From Actinomycetota bacterium (lineage in GTDB: Bacteria > Actinomycetota > Acidimicrobiia > Acidimicrobiales > CAIXPF01): DNA of 38,796 nucleotides. The translations under genes and the position numbers were made by a program. The notes under the pieces are model-generated. The model was not told where the DNA came from. It searched no databases and worked only from the letters and a program-made list of their open reading frames with translations. Shown here piece after piece: positions 8,076 to 16,204 of this stretch (positions are counted from its first letter, which is position 1; each line of letters begins with the position of its first letter). Where the stretch lies: positions 1 to 38,796 of the forward strand of contig VGBO01000017.1 in NCBI GenBank assembly GCA_016870475.1. The letters are read 5' to 3'.

Positions 8076-8762
8076 ATGGTCACCAGAGGTTCTGCGGCTC
8101 CTGCCGTTGCGTCGTCGATCGCGTCGAGGCTCGCCGTCAGCAGGCGACGAGCTCCCGCCCTGCGGCCGGCCGTCGGTGCGCTGCTCGTGCTCACCGCAGC
8201 GGTCGGCGCTTTCGCCGTGAGCGGCGACGGCACCGAGCGCGCCACGACCACGTATCTGACGACGACCCGGGCGCTGCGACCGGGCGACAGGATCACCGTC
8301 GACGACGTCGCCGCCGTCGCGATCGACCTGCCCGCCGCCCAGCGTGCCGGCGTCGTGACCGACTCGGCGGCGTTGCGCAACGCCGTGGTGCGCCTTCCCG
8401 TCGGCGCCGGGGCGCTGCTCTACGAGTCCGCGCTCGACCGCGGGTCCGGGGCCTCGACGACCGCCTCGTACCTCGAGCTCGCCGTCGCACTCCCCGCCGC
8501 GCGGGCCGTCGCCGGTCGTCTCGCCCCGGGTGATCGCGTGCACGTCTACGCATCGGACCGGGAGCGCACCCAGCTCGTCGCCGAGGCGGTCACGGTGCTC
8601 GACCTCGGCACCGACGACGGCGCCTTCGTGCGGACCGGCGAAGTGCTCGTCACCCTGGCGCTCCCCGACGAGGCCACCGCCCGAGCCGTGACGCAGGGCG
8701 CGCACGGCGACGGCATCACGCTGGTGCGCGCCAACCGGGCGGGCGATCCGTGGTCGCCGTGA
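8076..8762 (+). CDS. CpaB/RcpC-like SAF-domain protein of the Tad cluster
   Basis: This is a membrane-anchored SAF-domain protein at the head of the Tad pilus cluster. The start is the ATG at 8076, preceded at good distance by GGAGGGGG; a TTG at 8058 is less likely. Of 228 residues, a basic N-terminus precedes one membrane helix (about 33-50, PAVGALLVLTAAVGAFAVSG). A SAF domain follows (about 58-130, TTRALRPGDRITVDDVAAVA), then a region like the CpaB C-terminal domain (LAPGDRVHVYASD). CpaB normally works with an outer-membrane secretin, which a monoderm lacks. In actinobacteria the family is kept and probably acts in the cell envelope. The stop overlaps the next start. Confidence 0.8.
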   Translation: MVTRGSAAPAVASSIASRLAVSRRRAPALRPAVGALLVLTAAVGAFAVSGDGTERATTTYLTTTRALRPGDRITVDDVAAVAIDLPAAQRAGVVTDSAALRNAVVRLPVGAGALLYESALDRGSGASTTASYLELAVALPAARAVAGRLAPGDRVHVYASDRERTQLVAEAVTVLDLGTDDGAFVRTGEVLVTLALPDEATARAVTQGAHGDGITLVRANRAGDPWSP

Positions 8763-10015
8763 CCGCCCGCTACGTTGTCCTCGGGCTCGCCCGGCCCCGC
8801 ACCCCGTGGTTCGGCGAGGTCGGCGCATGGTCAGCCGGGGGCGCCACACCGGTCGACTTCGTCCGCTGCCTCACCGCCGAAGAGGTCCGCGCCCGACTCG
8901 CCGGCGGGCAGCGCATCTCCGCGTTGCTCGTCGACAGCCGGGCGCCCGGCCTCGACCGTGACGTGCTGAACAGCGCCCGCCGGGCCGACGTCGCGGTGAT
9001 CGTCGTCGACGACGGCGCCGTCGACCGGGACTGGCACGCCATCGGCGCGACCGCTGTCCTCCCTGCGCCCTTCGTCGAGGACGACCTCGTCGCCCTCCTC
9101 GCCGACCACGCCCCCGCCGTCCCCCCGACCCCCTTGCCCGGACCCGGAGCCGATGGACCGACCGAGCGCGTCGGTCGCCTGATCGCGGTGACCGGCAGCG
9201 GTGGATCCGGCACATCCGTGCTCGCCATGGCCCTCGCCCAGCACCTCGGAGGACGCACGCACGGCGACGTGCTCCTCGCCGATCTCGCCCTCGACGCCGA
9301 CCAGGCGATGCTGCACGCCGCACCCGACGTCGTGCCCGGCCTCACCGACCTCGTCGAATCCCACCGCCTCGGGACACCCGATCCCTCGGCCGTGCGCTCG
9401 ACCACCTTCGAGGTGCACGGCCGCCACTACCGGCTCCTGCTCGGGTTGCACCGACACCGGGACTGGGCGGACCTTCGCCCGGCGAACGTCGCGGCGACCG
9501 TCGACAGCCTGCTCCGGGAGTTCCCCACCGTCGTGGTCGACGTCGACGCCGACGTCGAGGGCGCCCGCGACTGCGGGGTCGTCGAGGTCGAGGAACGCAA
9601 CGTGCTCGCCCGGACCGTGCTCGGACGCGCCGAGGTCGTCATCGTCGTCGGCAACGGCGGCACGAAGGGGATCCACGCGCTCACCCGGACCCTCCAACGG
9701 CTCGCTGCGTTCGGCGTCGAACCGACCCGGACGATCCCCGTGCTCAACGGCAGCACCGGGATCGGCCAGCGGTGGCGGCGCGCGCCGCAGGCCATCGACG
9801 ACCTGGTCGCGGAGGCTGGCGACGACCTGCGACGGAGGACCGTGACCGTCCCCTGGCACCGCGGCGTCGAGGCGGCCCTGCGCGACGGCGGACCGCTCCC
9901 CCGCGCGCTGGGCGCACCGCTCGCCGCCGCACTCGCGACCACGGCATCCGCCGGCCGGAGTCACCGGGAGGAACCGGTGCCCGTGCCGGCCGTCGCACCG
10001 GGGCGGCCCGGATGA
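8759..10015 (+). CDS. TadZ/CpaE-like MinD-superfamily protein lacking the P-loop lysine
   Basis: This is a cytoplasmic protein likely to place or organise the Tad machinery. I start it at the GTG at 8759, which overlaps the previous stop (GTGA); a GTG at 8750 adds three residues. The N-terminal 130 residues look like a degenerate receiver-like domain (ISALLVDSRAPGLDRDVLNS, VAVIVVDDG). A Pro-rich linker precedes a MinD/ParA-like domain. Its P-loop reads TGSGGSGTSVL (about 145-155), where the usual Lys of GGxGK[ST] is Thr, so normal ATP hydrolysis is doubtful. Downstream are LLADLALDADQAMLH and VVVDVDAD. Atypical P-loops are known in TadZ and in actinobacterial Ssd-like proteins. Confidence 0.82.
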   Translation: MTARYVVLGLARPRTPWFGEVGAWSAGGATPVDFVRCLTAEEVRARLAGGQRISALLVDSRAPGLDRDVLNSARRADVAVIVVDDGAVDRDWHAIGATAVLPAPFVEDDLVALLADHAPAVPPTPLPGPGADGPTERVGRLIAVTGSGGSGTSVLAMALAQHLGGRTHGDVLLADLALDADQAMLHAAPDVVPGLTDLVESHRLGTPDPSAVRSTTFEVHGRHYRLLLGLHRHRDWADLRPANVAATVDSLLREFPTVVVDVDADVEGARDCGVVEVEERNVLARTVLGRAEVVIVVGNGGTKGIHALTRTLQRLAAFGVEPTRTIPVLNGSTGIGQRWRRAPQAIDDLVAEAGDDLRRRTVTVPWHRGVEAALRDGGPLPRALGAPLAAALATTASAGRSHREEPVPVPAVAPGRPG

Positions 10016-11313
10016 CCACGCCTGCGCCACCGACCCCGCTCCAGGAGATCGAGCGGGCGGCGCGCGTCCGTGCCGATGCCGCTGCGCTCGACATGAACGA
10101 CCCCGACGCCGCTGAACGTCTGCGCGCCATCATCGCCGAGGAGGTCGCCCGCTGGAACGACGACCAGCGTCGCGGCCGACACAGCCATCGCTTCCCCGAC
10201 GAGCACGCGATCGTGACCCGTGCGTTCCGCAACCTCGCAGGGTTCGGCCCGCTCGAACCGCTCCTCGACGACCCCGACGTGTGGGAGATCATGGTCAACG
10301 CCCCCGACGCCGTCTTCGTGCGACGCCACCGGGCGCCGTCGGGCTACCACGAGGAGTCCTTCCACGACGACGACCACGTCGCCCGCACCCTCAACCGTCT
10401 CCTCGACGCGGCGGGAACCCACCGCAAGCTCGATCCGGCCGAAGGCCTCCAGGACGCGCAATTGGCGAGCGGCGCACGCGTCCACGTCGTGCACCGCGAC
10501 CTCACCGCGGGAGCCCACCTCGTCGTCAACATCCGCAAGTTCACCGGCGTCGCCGTCCGGTCCCTCGACGAGCTCGTGGCGCTCGGGACGCTCGACGCCG
10601 CCAGCGCCGCCGTGCTGCGGGCGGCGGTGCGGGGCCGCCGGTCGATCGTGTTCAGCGGTGCGCCCGGCTCGGGCAAGACGACGCTGCTCTCGTGCTGCGC
10701 CGCCGAGCTCGACCCGTCGCTCCGGGTCGTGACGGCCGAGGAGGTGCTCGAGATCGACATCCCCGTGGCGAACGTCGCGTCCCTGCAGACGCGCGCCGCC
10801 CGGAGCGACCGCGAGGCCGTCGACCTCCGTCGCCTCGTCGCGGGATTCCTGCGCATGTCACCCGACATCGCGATCGTCGGCGAGGTCCGCGACCGGGAGG
10901 CCCTCCCGCTCCTGCTCACGCTGTCCTCGGGCGTGACCGGCTACACCACCATCCACGCGGCGTCGGCACGCCAGGCACTGACCCGCCTGCGGTTCGTCGC
11001 CCAACTCGCGGACGGCGGGGCATCGCTCCCCGCGCACCCGCTCACGACCCTCGTCAGCGAGACCGTGGACCTCGTCGTGCACTGCCGTCGTGGTCCCTCC
11101 GGACCCGTCGTCGAGGAGATCGTCGCCGTCGAGGACCTGCTGACGACCGGCGAGGCCGCGCCGTTCACCGTGACCGAGCTCTTCCACCGCCCGACCCCCG
11201 AGACCGGACTCCGCTGGACCGGCACCCTGCCGATCCGGCTCTGCCGTCGACTCGAGCGCCACGACGTCGACCTCCGCACCATGTTGCAGAACCTCCCCGA
11301 ACGGGAGGACTGA
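10012..11313 (+). CDS. tadA: Tad secretion ATPase TadA/CpaF
   Basis: This is the hexameric cytoplasmic ATPase that powers Tad/Flp pilus assembly. The ATG at 10012 overlaps the previous stop (ATGA) and gives 433 residues; the open frame runs farther upstream but would lie inside the TadZ gene. The N-terminal domain includes FGPLEPLLDDPDVWEIMVN (78-96). The ATPase core has Walker A GAPGSGKTT (216-224) and an acidic box with MSPDIAIVGEVRDREAL (282-298). A His box follows (GYTTIHAASARQALTRLRF). All catalytic motifs appear intact, so this motor should be active. It is followed by tadB with a 1-base overlap. Confidence 0.94.
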   Translation: MTTPAPPTPLQEIERAARVRADAAALDMNDPDAAERLRAIIAEEVARWNDDQRRGRHSHRFPDEHAIVTRAFRNLAGFGPLEPLLDDPDVWEIMVNAPDAVFVRRHRAPSGYHEESFHDDDHVARTLNRLLDAAGTHRKLDPAEGLQDAQLASGARVHVVHRDLTAGAHLVVNIRKFTGVAVRSLDELVALGTLDAASAAVLRAAVRGRRSIVFSGAPGSGKTTLLSCCAAELDPSLRVVTAEEVLEIDIPVANVASLQTRAARSDREAVDLRRLVAGFLRMSPDIAIVGEVRDREALPLLLTLSSGVTGYTTIHAASARQALTRLRFVAQLADGGASLPAHPLTTLVSETVDLVVHCRRGPSGPVVEEIVAVEDLLTTGEAAPFTVTELFHRPTPETGLRWTGTLPIRLCRRLERHDVDLRTMLQNLPERED

Positions 11314-12200
11314 TGACCACCCGACTGCTCCTCGCCATGACCGCTGCGCTCGGCGCGGCGCTCCTCGTCTGGACGCCGCACCTCCGCCTGCGCGACGACG
11401 CTCGCCCGGGTTCCGCACCATCGGGTCGTCACGGGCGGTCCGGCCGGGGCCGGGACCGCAGCGGTGATGCGCCGGTCCCGCTGCTGATCGTCGCCTCCCT
11501 CGCCGTCGGCGGCACCGGCGCGGTCGCCGGCCTGGTCCTGCTCGGTGGACCGGTCGCCGCCCTGCTCGGTACCGGCGCCGGAGCGGTGCTGCCCGTGGCG
11601 CAGCTCCGGTTCGCCCGAGCGGCCCGGCGAGCCCTCGTCGCCGAGGCATGGCCGGGCGTCGTCGAACACCTCCGCGTGGAGACCCAGACGCTCGGCCGGT
11701 CGATCCCCCTCGCCGTCGCCGACCTCGCCACCGTGGCGCCCGCCGGGCTGCGCCCGACGTTCGAGGCCGCCCGACGAACCTGGCGGCTCACCGGGGACCT
11801 CGGTGCCACGCTCGACGTGCTCCGCGACGGCTTCGCCGACCCCGGCGTCGACATGACCTGCGAGGTCCTGCTGCTCGCCCATGAGCTCGGTGGATCGAGC
11901 CTCGACCGGCGACTCCGCGACCTCGCGGAGGATCGTCGGACAGAGCTCGCCCAGCGACGGGAGGCCCGGAGCCGCCAGGCGGGCGTCCGGCTCGCCCGGA
12001 ACCTGGTGCTCGTGGTCCCCGTCGGCATGGCGGCCGCCGGTTCGATGATCGGGAACGGCCGCTCGGCGTACGCGACCCCCGGCGGCCAGCTGGTCATCGG
12101 GGTCGCAGCGCTCCTCATCGCCGTCTGCTGGTTCTGGTCGTCCCGCTACCTCCGGCTGCCGGCACCGCCGCGCCTGTTCCGCAACGGGGCCGGGGCATGA
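11313..12200 (+). CDS. tadB: Tad inner-membrane platform protein TadB
   Basis: This is one of two membrane platform proteins (type II secretion F family) that TadA acts on. The start ATG at 11313 shares one base with the tadA stop (TGATG), and GGGAGG lies just upstream. The 295 residues have an N-terminal membrane helix (5-22) and a Gly/Arg/Ser-rich linker. A hydrophobic pair lies at about 57-92, followed by a cytoplasmic helical T2SSF domain with EAWPGVVEHLRVETQTLGRS and MTCEVLLLAHELGGSSLDRR. Two C-terminal helices complete it (LVLVVPVGMAAAGSMIG and LVIGVAALLIAVCWFW). It overlaps tadC by four bases. Confidence 0.88.
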   Translation: MTTRLLLAMTAALGAALLVWTPHLRLRDDARPGSAPSGRHGRSGRGRDRSGDAPVPLLIVASLAVGGTGAVAGLVLLGGPVAALLGTGAGAVLPVAQLRFARAARRALVAEAWPGVVEHLRVETQTLGRSIPLAVADLATVAPAGLRPTFEAARRTWRLTGDLGATLDVLRDGFADPGVDMTCEVLLLAHELGGSSLDRRLRDLAEDRRTELAQRREARSRQAGVRLARNLVLVVPVGMAAAGSMIGNGRSAYATPGGQLVIGVAALLIAVCWFWSSRYLRLPAPPRLFRNGAGA

Positions 12201-13102
12201 CCACCATCGCCCTCGTCGCGTGCGCGTCGGTCGCCTGGCTGGGCCTCGCGCTGCTCCTCGACTCGGTACCGCTGTTTCGGCGCCGCTCGCTCACCGACCG
12301 GCTCCGCCGATACGCCGCCGACCCGCACGTCGCCCGTCGGGCCGACGGCCCGGTCGGCATCGGCGCCCTCGAGGCGCTCGTCGGCCCGTGGCGCGCACCG
12401 CTGGGCTGCGTGCGGACGGCGTTCGCCACCACTCCGCTCGCGGTGCGTCTCGCTCGGGCCGGCCGTCCTGGCGATGTGGCGGGCTTCCGTCGCCGGCAGG
12501 CGAGCGGGGCGTTCGCCCTGGTGGTGCTGACCGTGCTGCTGGTCGCCGCCGGCGGCGCGCCACCGTGGGCGTCCCTCGTACTCCTCGGCGGGGCACCGTT
12601 CGTCGGCGCGGCGGTTCCGGGGCTCCTCCTCGATCGCTGCGCCGCGGACCGCCGGGAGCAGCTCTTCCACGAGCTTCCCGTCGTCGTGGAGCACCTCGGC
12701 GCGCTGATCGGCAACGGCTTCTCGGTCGGCGCCGCCGTGCAACGCCTCGCCCGACGGACCGAGGGTGTCGCCGCCGAAGATCTCGCTCGCGTGGCGAACC
12801 GGGTCCGCCAAGGCACCGCAGAGCGCGACGCCCTCGAGGAGTGGGCCCGCCTGTCCGGGCTCCCCGAGGTGCGACGGCTCGCCGCCGTGCTGGCCCTCGA
12901 CCAGCAGGGGGTCGACCTCGACCGCCTGCTCGCCCTCGAGGCCGAGGCCGCACGCCAGGAGGCGCACCGGCGTGCCGTGGAGACGATCGACCGGCGCACC
13001 CAGCTCGTGTGGATTCCCGTCACCGTCGCCGCCCTGCTGCCCGGGATGCTCCTGCTCGCCGTGCCCTTCCTCGCCGCCCTCGCCGACCTGTCCGTGCCCT
13101 GA
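12197..13102 (+). CDS. tadC: Tad inner-membrane platform protein TadC
   Basis: This is the second T2SSF-family platform subunit, expected to pair with TadB in the membrane. The ATG at 12197 overlaps the tadB stop (ATGA). The 301 residues have an N-terminal helix (3-22) and a hydrophobic pair at about 108-150. The cytoplasmic T2SSF domain includes LFHELPVVVEHLGALIGNGF (about 156-175), RTEGVAAEDLARVANRVRQG and RLAAVLALDQQGVDLDRLL. Last comes a C-terminal double helix (WIPVTVAALLPGMLLLAVPF). The next gene starts 22 bases downstream with its own strong ribosome site, which would allow more pilin to be made than platform protein. Confidence 0.88.
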   Translation: MTTIALVACASVAWLGLALLLDSVPLFRRRSLTDRLRRYAADPHVARRADGPVGIGALEALVGPWRAPLGCVRTAFATTPLAVRLARAGRPGDVAGFRRRQASGAFALVVLTVLLVAAGGAPPWASLVLLGGAPFVGAAVPGLLLDRCAADRREQLFHELPVVVEHLGALIGNGFSVGAAVQRLARRTEGVAAEDLARVANRVRQGTAERDALEEWARLSGLPEVRRLAAVLALDQQGVDLDRLLALEAEAARQEAHRRAVETIDRRTQLVWIPVTVAALLPGMLLLAVPFLAALADLSVP

Positions 13103-13124
13103 ACCGAACCGATGGAGGAGAACC

Positions 13125-13316
13125 ATGAACAACGAACGGATCCGATCGACGCTGTCGAGTCTGCGGGCCGATGACCGCGGCGAGGGGGTGATCTCGATGG
13201 CGATCGCCATGCTGATCGTTGCGTTCCTCGGCGTCGCCGCCTGGGTGATCTTCAGCAACGTGCTCGACGCCGCCGGCGAACGCGTGAAGGAACAGGTGGA
13301 ACAGGTCGGTTCGTGA
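13125..13316 (+). CDS. Small Flp-pilin-like protein
   Basis: This 63-residue protein is the best candidate for the major pilin of the cluster. A clear ribosome site (GGAGGAG) lies 4 bases before the ATG. A charged 19-residue leader ends in DDRGEG, followed by one hydrophobic helix (VISMAIAMLIVAFLGVAAWV) and a charged tail (AAGERVKEQVEQVGS). Size and layout match Flp pilins. The usual Glu-Tyr after the cleavage site is absent, however, so processing by a TadV/CpaA peptidase is uncertain. No prepilin peptidase gene is in the window. The stop overlaps the next start (GTGA). Confidence 0.75.
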   Translation: MNNERIRSTLSSLRADDRGEGVISMAIAMLIVAFLGVAAWVIFSNVLDAAGERVKEQVEQVGS

Positions 13317-13711
13317 GCACGGACGACGGCACCGGGCTGCTCGGCACCGCAGCCGGGTTGGTGATGGTGGTCGCCTTCCTGCTGCTCGCGATCGACACCG
13401 GCCTCACGCTGCTCGTGCGATCGACCGTCGGCGCAGCCGCCACCGACGCCGCCACCATCGTCGCCCGCGCCGCAGGACCGGACGGCGTTCTCACCACGGA
13501 CGAACTCGAGGCGGCGACCGTGCGCGCCCGGGACCGCGTCGACGCGCTCGCCGGATCGGCTGCGACCATGTCGCCACCGTCGTTCGACGGACGGAGCGGC
13601 TCGGTGACGGTGACCGTCCGCCGACCCGGACCGCGCACGTTCGCGGCGCTGCGCGCCGGTTCGGCGACCGTCGAGCGGTCGGCGACCGTCCGCCTCGAGG
13701 TGCTGCGATGA
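13313..13711 (+). CDS. TadE-like minor pseudopilin
   Basis: This is a 132-residue membrane-anchored pseudopilin candidate. The GTG at 13313 overlaps the pilin stop. A very short leader (MSTDDGTGLLGTAAG) precedes a long hydrophobic helix (LVMVVAFLLLAIDTGLTLLV). An extracytoplasmic domain with AAATDAATIVARAAGPDG and a beta-rich end (SVTVTVRRPGPRTFAALRAG) follows. The helix-then-Ala-rich pattern is that of TadE/TadG proteins, but similarity is weak and the role rests mostly on position. The stop overlaps the next gene (ATGA). Confidence 0.72.
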   Translation: MSTDDGTGLLGTAAGLVMVVAFLLLAIDTGLTLLVRSTVGAAATDAATIVARAAGPDGVLTTDELEAATVRARDRVDALAGSAATMSPPSFDGRSGSVTVTVRRPGPRTFAALRAGSATVERSATVRLEVLR

Positions 13712-14154
13712 GAGGACGTGCGGGGCACGATGCCGGCAGCATCGGCGGCGTGGAGGTCCTGCCGCTCTGCCTCCTCGTCCTCGTCGGATTCGCCCTCCTC
13801 CTCGCCAACGGTTGGGCGGTCGTCGACGCTCGCGGCGTCGCCGCCGATGCCGCTCGGGAGGCGGCCCGAGCGTTCGCTGAGGCGCCGGCAGACCTCGACC
13901 CCTGGGCCGAAGCGTCCGGCGCTGCGCTGCGCGCCGTGGACTCGACCGGCCGGTCGCGCCAACGGATCTCGGTGCGCATCGACGCCGTTGGACACCGCCG
14001 GTGCTCGCCGGTCACGGTCGAGGTCACCTACCGGGTACCGACGTCCTGGCTCCCCGGCACCTCCGGCGGGCCGCAGCTCGGCGTCGTCCGTGCCCGCCAC
14101 ACGACGGTGGTCGACCCCTACCGCAGCGGCCTGAGCGGTGACGGCTGTGGGTGA
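13708..14154 (+). CDS. TadE-family pseudopilin
   Basis: This is a 148-residue TadE-like protein, the most typical of the three pseudopilins. The leader ends in AGSIGGVEVLPLCLLVLVGF, which keeps the TadE pattern of Gly-Ser before a helix with an early Glu. The helix is followed by ARGVAADAAREAARAFAEAP, the usual Ala-rich amphipathic segment, and a beta-rich domain (RQRISVRIDAVG, CSPVTVEVTYRVP) with two later Cys. The ATG overlaps the upstream stop, and the 3' end overlaps the next gene by about 8-17 bases depending on that gene's start. Confidence 0.8.
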   Translation: MRGRAGHDAGSIGGVEVLPLCLLVLVGFALLLANGWAVVDARGVAADAAREAARAFAEAPADLDPWAEASGAALRAVDSTGRSRQRISVRIDAVGHRRCSPVTVEVTYRVPTSWLPGTSGGPQLGVVRARHTTVVDPYRSGLSGDGCG

Positions 14155-14572
14155 GGGCGACTGCGACCAGGGCACGGCGCTGCTCCTGGTCCCCACCGCC
14201 GTGGTGATCGTCCTCGTCGCCGCCGCGCTGGCTTTCGACGCGGCGCTCGCGTTGCAGGCAAAACGCGCACTGCTGCACGCAGCGTCCGGTGCCGCCAACG
14301 AAGCCGTCAGCCTCGGGGTCGACGAGGCCGCGCTGCATCGCACCGGGATGCTCTGCCTCGACCCGGCACGGGTGACCGATGCACTGGGCGCAGCGCTCGC
14401 CGATCGGTCGGAGGTGGACCTGCGCGCCGAGATCGGGCCGTCCGAATGCCCGCGGTCCGTGCGCGTCGACCTCACGGCGCCGGGTCCGCGACCGTTCCTG
14501 CGGCTCATCCCACCGGGGCGACCGACCACGGTGTTGCGCGCCCAGGCGACCGCCCACCTCGCCGAACGGTAA
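14138..14572 (+). CDS. TadG/TadE-like protein, Rv3654-type
   Basis: This is a membrane-anchored protein of up to 144 residues. Two in-frame GTG starts are possible (14138 and 14147); I give the longer. The leader GDCDQGTALLLVPTAVVIVL runs into a hydrophobic helix, then FDAALALQAKRALLHAASGAANEAV, the Tad_N/TadG-like pattern. A short extracytoplasmic part has two Cys (CLDPARV and SECPRSV) that could pair. It closes the overlapping part of the Tad operon, with 29 bases to the next gene. Confidence 0.7.
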   Translation: MTAVGEGDCDQGTALLLVPTAVVIVLVAAALAFDAALALQAKRALLHAASGAANEAVSLGVDEAALHRTGMLCLDPARVTDALGAALADRSEVDLRAEIGPSECPRSVRVDLTAPGPRPFLRLIPPGRPTTVLRAQATAHLAER

Positions 14573-14589
14573 TTGTCCGTGCTTTTCAG

Positions 14590-14595
14590 TATTCT
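14590..14595 (+). promoter_or_regulatory. -10 box (TATTCT) of the pseudokinase gene
   Basis: TATTCT lies 6 bases before the ATG at 14602, in a short AT-richer patch. It suggests an extra leaderless promoter inside the Tad cluster. The TTGTCC at 14575 is only 9 bases away, too close to serve as its -35. Confidence 0.5.
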
Positions 14596-14601
14596 TCATG
14601 C

Positions 14602-15522
14602 ATGTCCAATCAGCAGGCGGCGGGAACCCTCGCCGAGGTGACCGCGATTCGGCCCGACCAGGCCGTCCAACTCCTCGCAGATCTCTCGGCGACCCTCGCC
14701 GCATGTCACGAAGCCGGACGCAGCCATGGATCGATCGACCCCCGTCACGTCCGACCTGGGTCGACGGCGGGCCCGGCGCACCTGCTCGACTGGCCCGAGG
14801 ACGCGGGGGCCGAACGCATCGACGACGACGTGCGACAGTTCGGACTGCTCGTGGAGTTCGTGGCCGGGCGGATCGGCCCGAGCGGCCGCTCGCGCGGCGC
14901 TGCCGACCGCGTCCGCATGCAACTCGACGCTCTCGCCGCGACGACCGTCGACCCGGACCCGTCGCGTCGTCCCTCGATGGAGCAGTTCGCAACGGCGCTC
15001 GACGCCCTGCGGCGCCGGGCGACCACCGCGCCCGGCGCGGCGCCACGGCAACGGTCGCCGCGCACCCTCGGGATCGCTGCGGCGGCAGTCGCCGTCGCCG
15101 CGCTCGGTGCCACGGGCGTGCTCGTCGCCGGTCGCGGCGCCTCCGAGCCACCGACACCTCCCGACGTCCTCGCCCCGACGCCCACTGCCGTCGCTCCTAC
15201 CGCTTCCGAGCCCGTCGGTACGGGCTCACCGGGGCGCATCGAACGGAACGGTCGCGACTACGAGGCAGGGGCAGCCGGCGACCTCCTCGTCAACCTCGAC
15301 GCGGCATGCCCGGGCGGCCCGGTCGCCGTGCTGCTCGCGGACGACGACGGCGCCGTCATCACCTTCGACCGATGGCCCGACGGACCGCAGGGCGTGGAAG
15401 GACAGGTCGTCGGGACCGTGCCCGGAGCGATCGGCGCGACCGCCGACGACGGCTGCCGCTCCCTCGCCGTGCACCGGGACGTCGGCCTTCCCGTCGAGGT
15501 CTCGCTCGGGCGGCCCTCGTGA
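14602..15522 (+). CDS. Membrane-anchored degenerate protein kinase (C-lobe only)
   Basis: This 306-residue protein carries a reduced Ser/Thr kinase-like domain at residues 16-137. Only C-lobe landmarks remain. CHEAGRSHGSIDPRHVRP stands where active kinases have HRD...N (here HGS, and no Asn). LLDWPED stands at the DFG position. DDVRQFGLLVEFVAGR and DPDPSRRPSMEQFATALDAL match the usual late helices. The N-lobe, with its Gly loop and Lys, is missing, so catalysis is very unlikely. A membrane helix (about 156-176) follows, then a Pro/Thr linker and an outer domain with two Cys (AACPGG and DDGCRS). It overlaps the LysM gene (GTGA) and follows the Tad genes, which suggests an envelope scaffold or sensor. 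Confidence 0.75.
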   Translation: MSNQQAAGTLAEVTAIRPDQAVQLLADLSATLAACHEAGRSHGSIDPRHVRPGSTAGPAHLLDWPEDAGAERIDDDVRQFGLLVEFVAGRIGPSGRSRGAADRVRMQLDALAATTVDPDPSRRPSMEQFATALDALRRRATTAPGAAPRQRSPRTLGIAAAAVAVAALGATGVLVAGRGASEPPTPPDVLAPTPTAVAPTASEPVGTGSPGRIERNGRDYEAGAAGDLLVNLDAACPGGPVAVLLADDDGAVITFDRWPDGPQGVEGQVVGTVPGAIGATADDGCRSLAVHRDVGLPVEVSLGRPS

Positions 15523-16199
15523 ACGGCGCACGGTTCCGCCAGGTGTTGACCCTCGCCGCGGCGCTCGGTTGCGGCGCCGCCCTCCTCGGCAGCGGCGAAC
15601 GCGTCGGCCCGCTGCCGACGGACGCCGTGTCCCTGCTCCGCTCGGTCACCGCGCCGGACGGTCCGCTCGTCGTCCTCGCCGGCTTCCGTCTGCTCGGACT
15701 CGCCCTAGCCGTGCACCTGGCCTGTTGCAGCACCCTCGCCCTGCTCGGCGGACGGAGTGCCGTAGCTCGTTTCGCCGGTCGTGCCTCGCTCGGCCTGCTC
15801 GGGGGAACGATGATCGCCGCGGTCGATCCCTCGATCGGGCTCGCCGAGGAACGACCGGTCGCGATCCTGCGGCTCGTGGACCCCCGGACCTCGATCGGGC
15901 TCGCCACCGTTCCCGTCGAGCAGGTCGCCGTCGCCGGGCCCGAGTCCATCGACACCGGGCTCGAGTCCATCGTCGTCGACGACCCCACCCCGCGATCCTC
16001 CGGCGCCGGCCGCCACGTGGTCGTCGAGGGCGAGAGCTTCTGGTCGATCGCCGCCGACCACGCCGACGGACGACCCGTGGCGACTTACTGGCGGACCCTC
16101 ATCGAGGCCAACCGCAGCAGGCTCGTCGACCCGACGAACCCGGACCTGATCCACCCCGGGCTCGTCCTTGACCTCCCAGCGCCACCGGAGCCCCGATGA
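15519..16199 (+). CDS. LysM-domain membrane protein of the Tad cluster
   Basis: The protein has 226 residues with a C-terminal LysM domain at about 168-222 (HVVVEGESFWSIAADHADGR to HPGLVLDLPAP), expected to bind peptidoglycan. Ahead of it are hydrophobic segments at about 8-25, 45-68 and 78-95 and a low-complexity stretch with a repeated ESI motif (PESIDTGLESIVVDD). The GTG start overlaps the pseudokinase stop. LysM proteins often follow actinobacterial Tad genes; anchoring the pilus base to the wall is a reasonable inference but is unproven. Confidence 0.8.
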   Translation: MNGARFRQVLTLAAALGCGAALLGSGERVGPLPTDAVSLLRSVTAPDGPLVVLAGFRLLGLALAVHLACCSTLALLGGRSAVARFAGRASLGLLGGTMIAAVDPSIGLAEERPVAILRLVDPRTSIGLATVPVEQVAVAGPESIDTGLESIVVDDPTPRSSGAGRHVVVEGESFWSIAADHADGRPVATYWRTLIEANRSRLVDPTNPDLIHPGLVLDLPAPPEPR

Positions 16200-16204
16200 C
16201 GCGG

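Noticed and set aside
14575-14595. TTGTCC and TATTCT as a -35/-10 promoter
   Set aside because: The two are only 9 bases apart; only the TATTCT box was kept.
15828-15908. Direct repeat of a CTCGATCGGGCTCGCC unit inside the LysM gene
   Set aside because: It is a short in-frame coincidence (SIGLA twice in the protein) with no sign of a repeat element.
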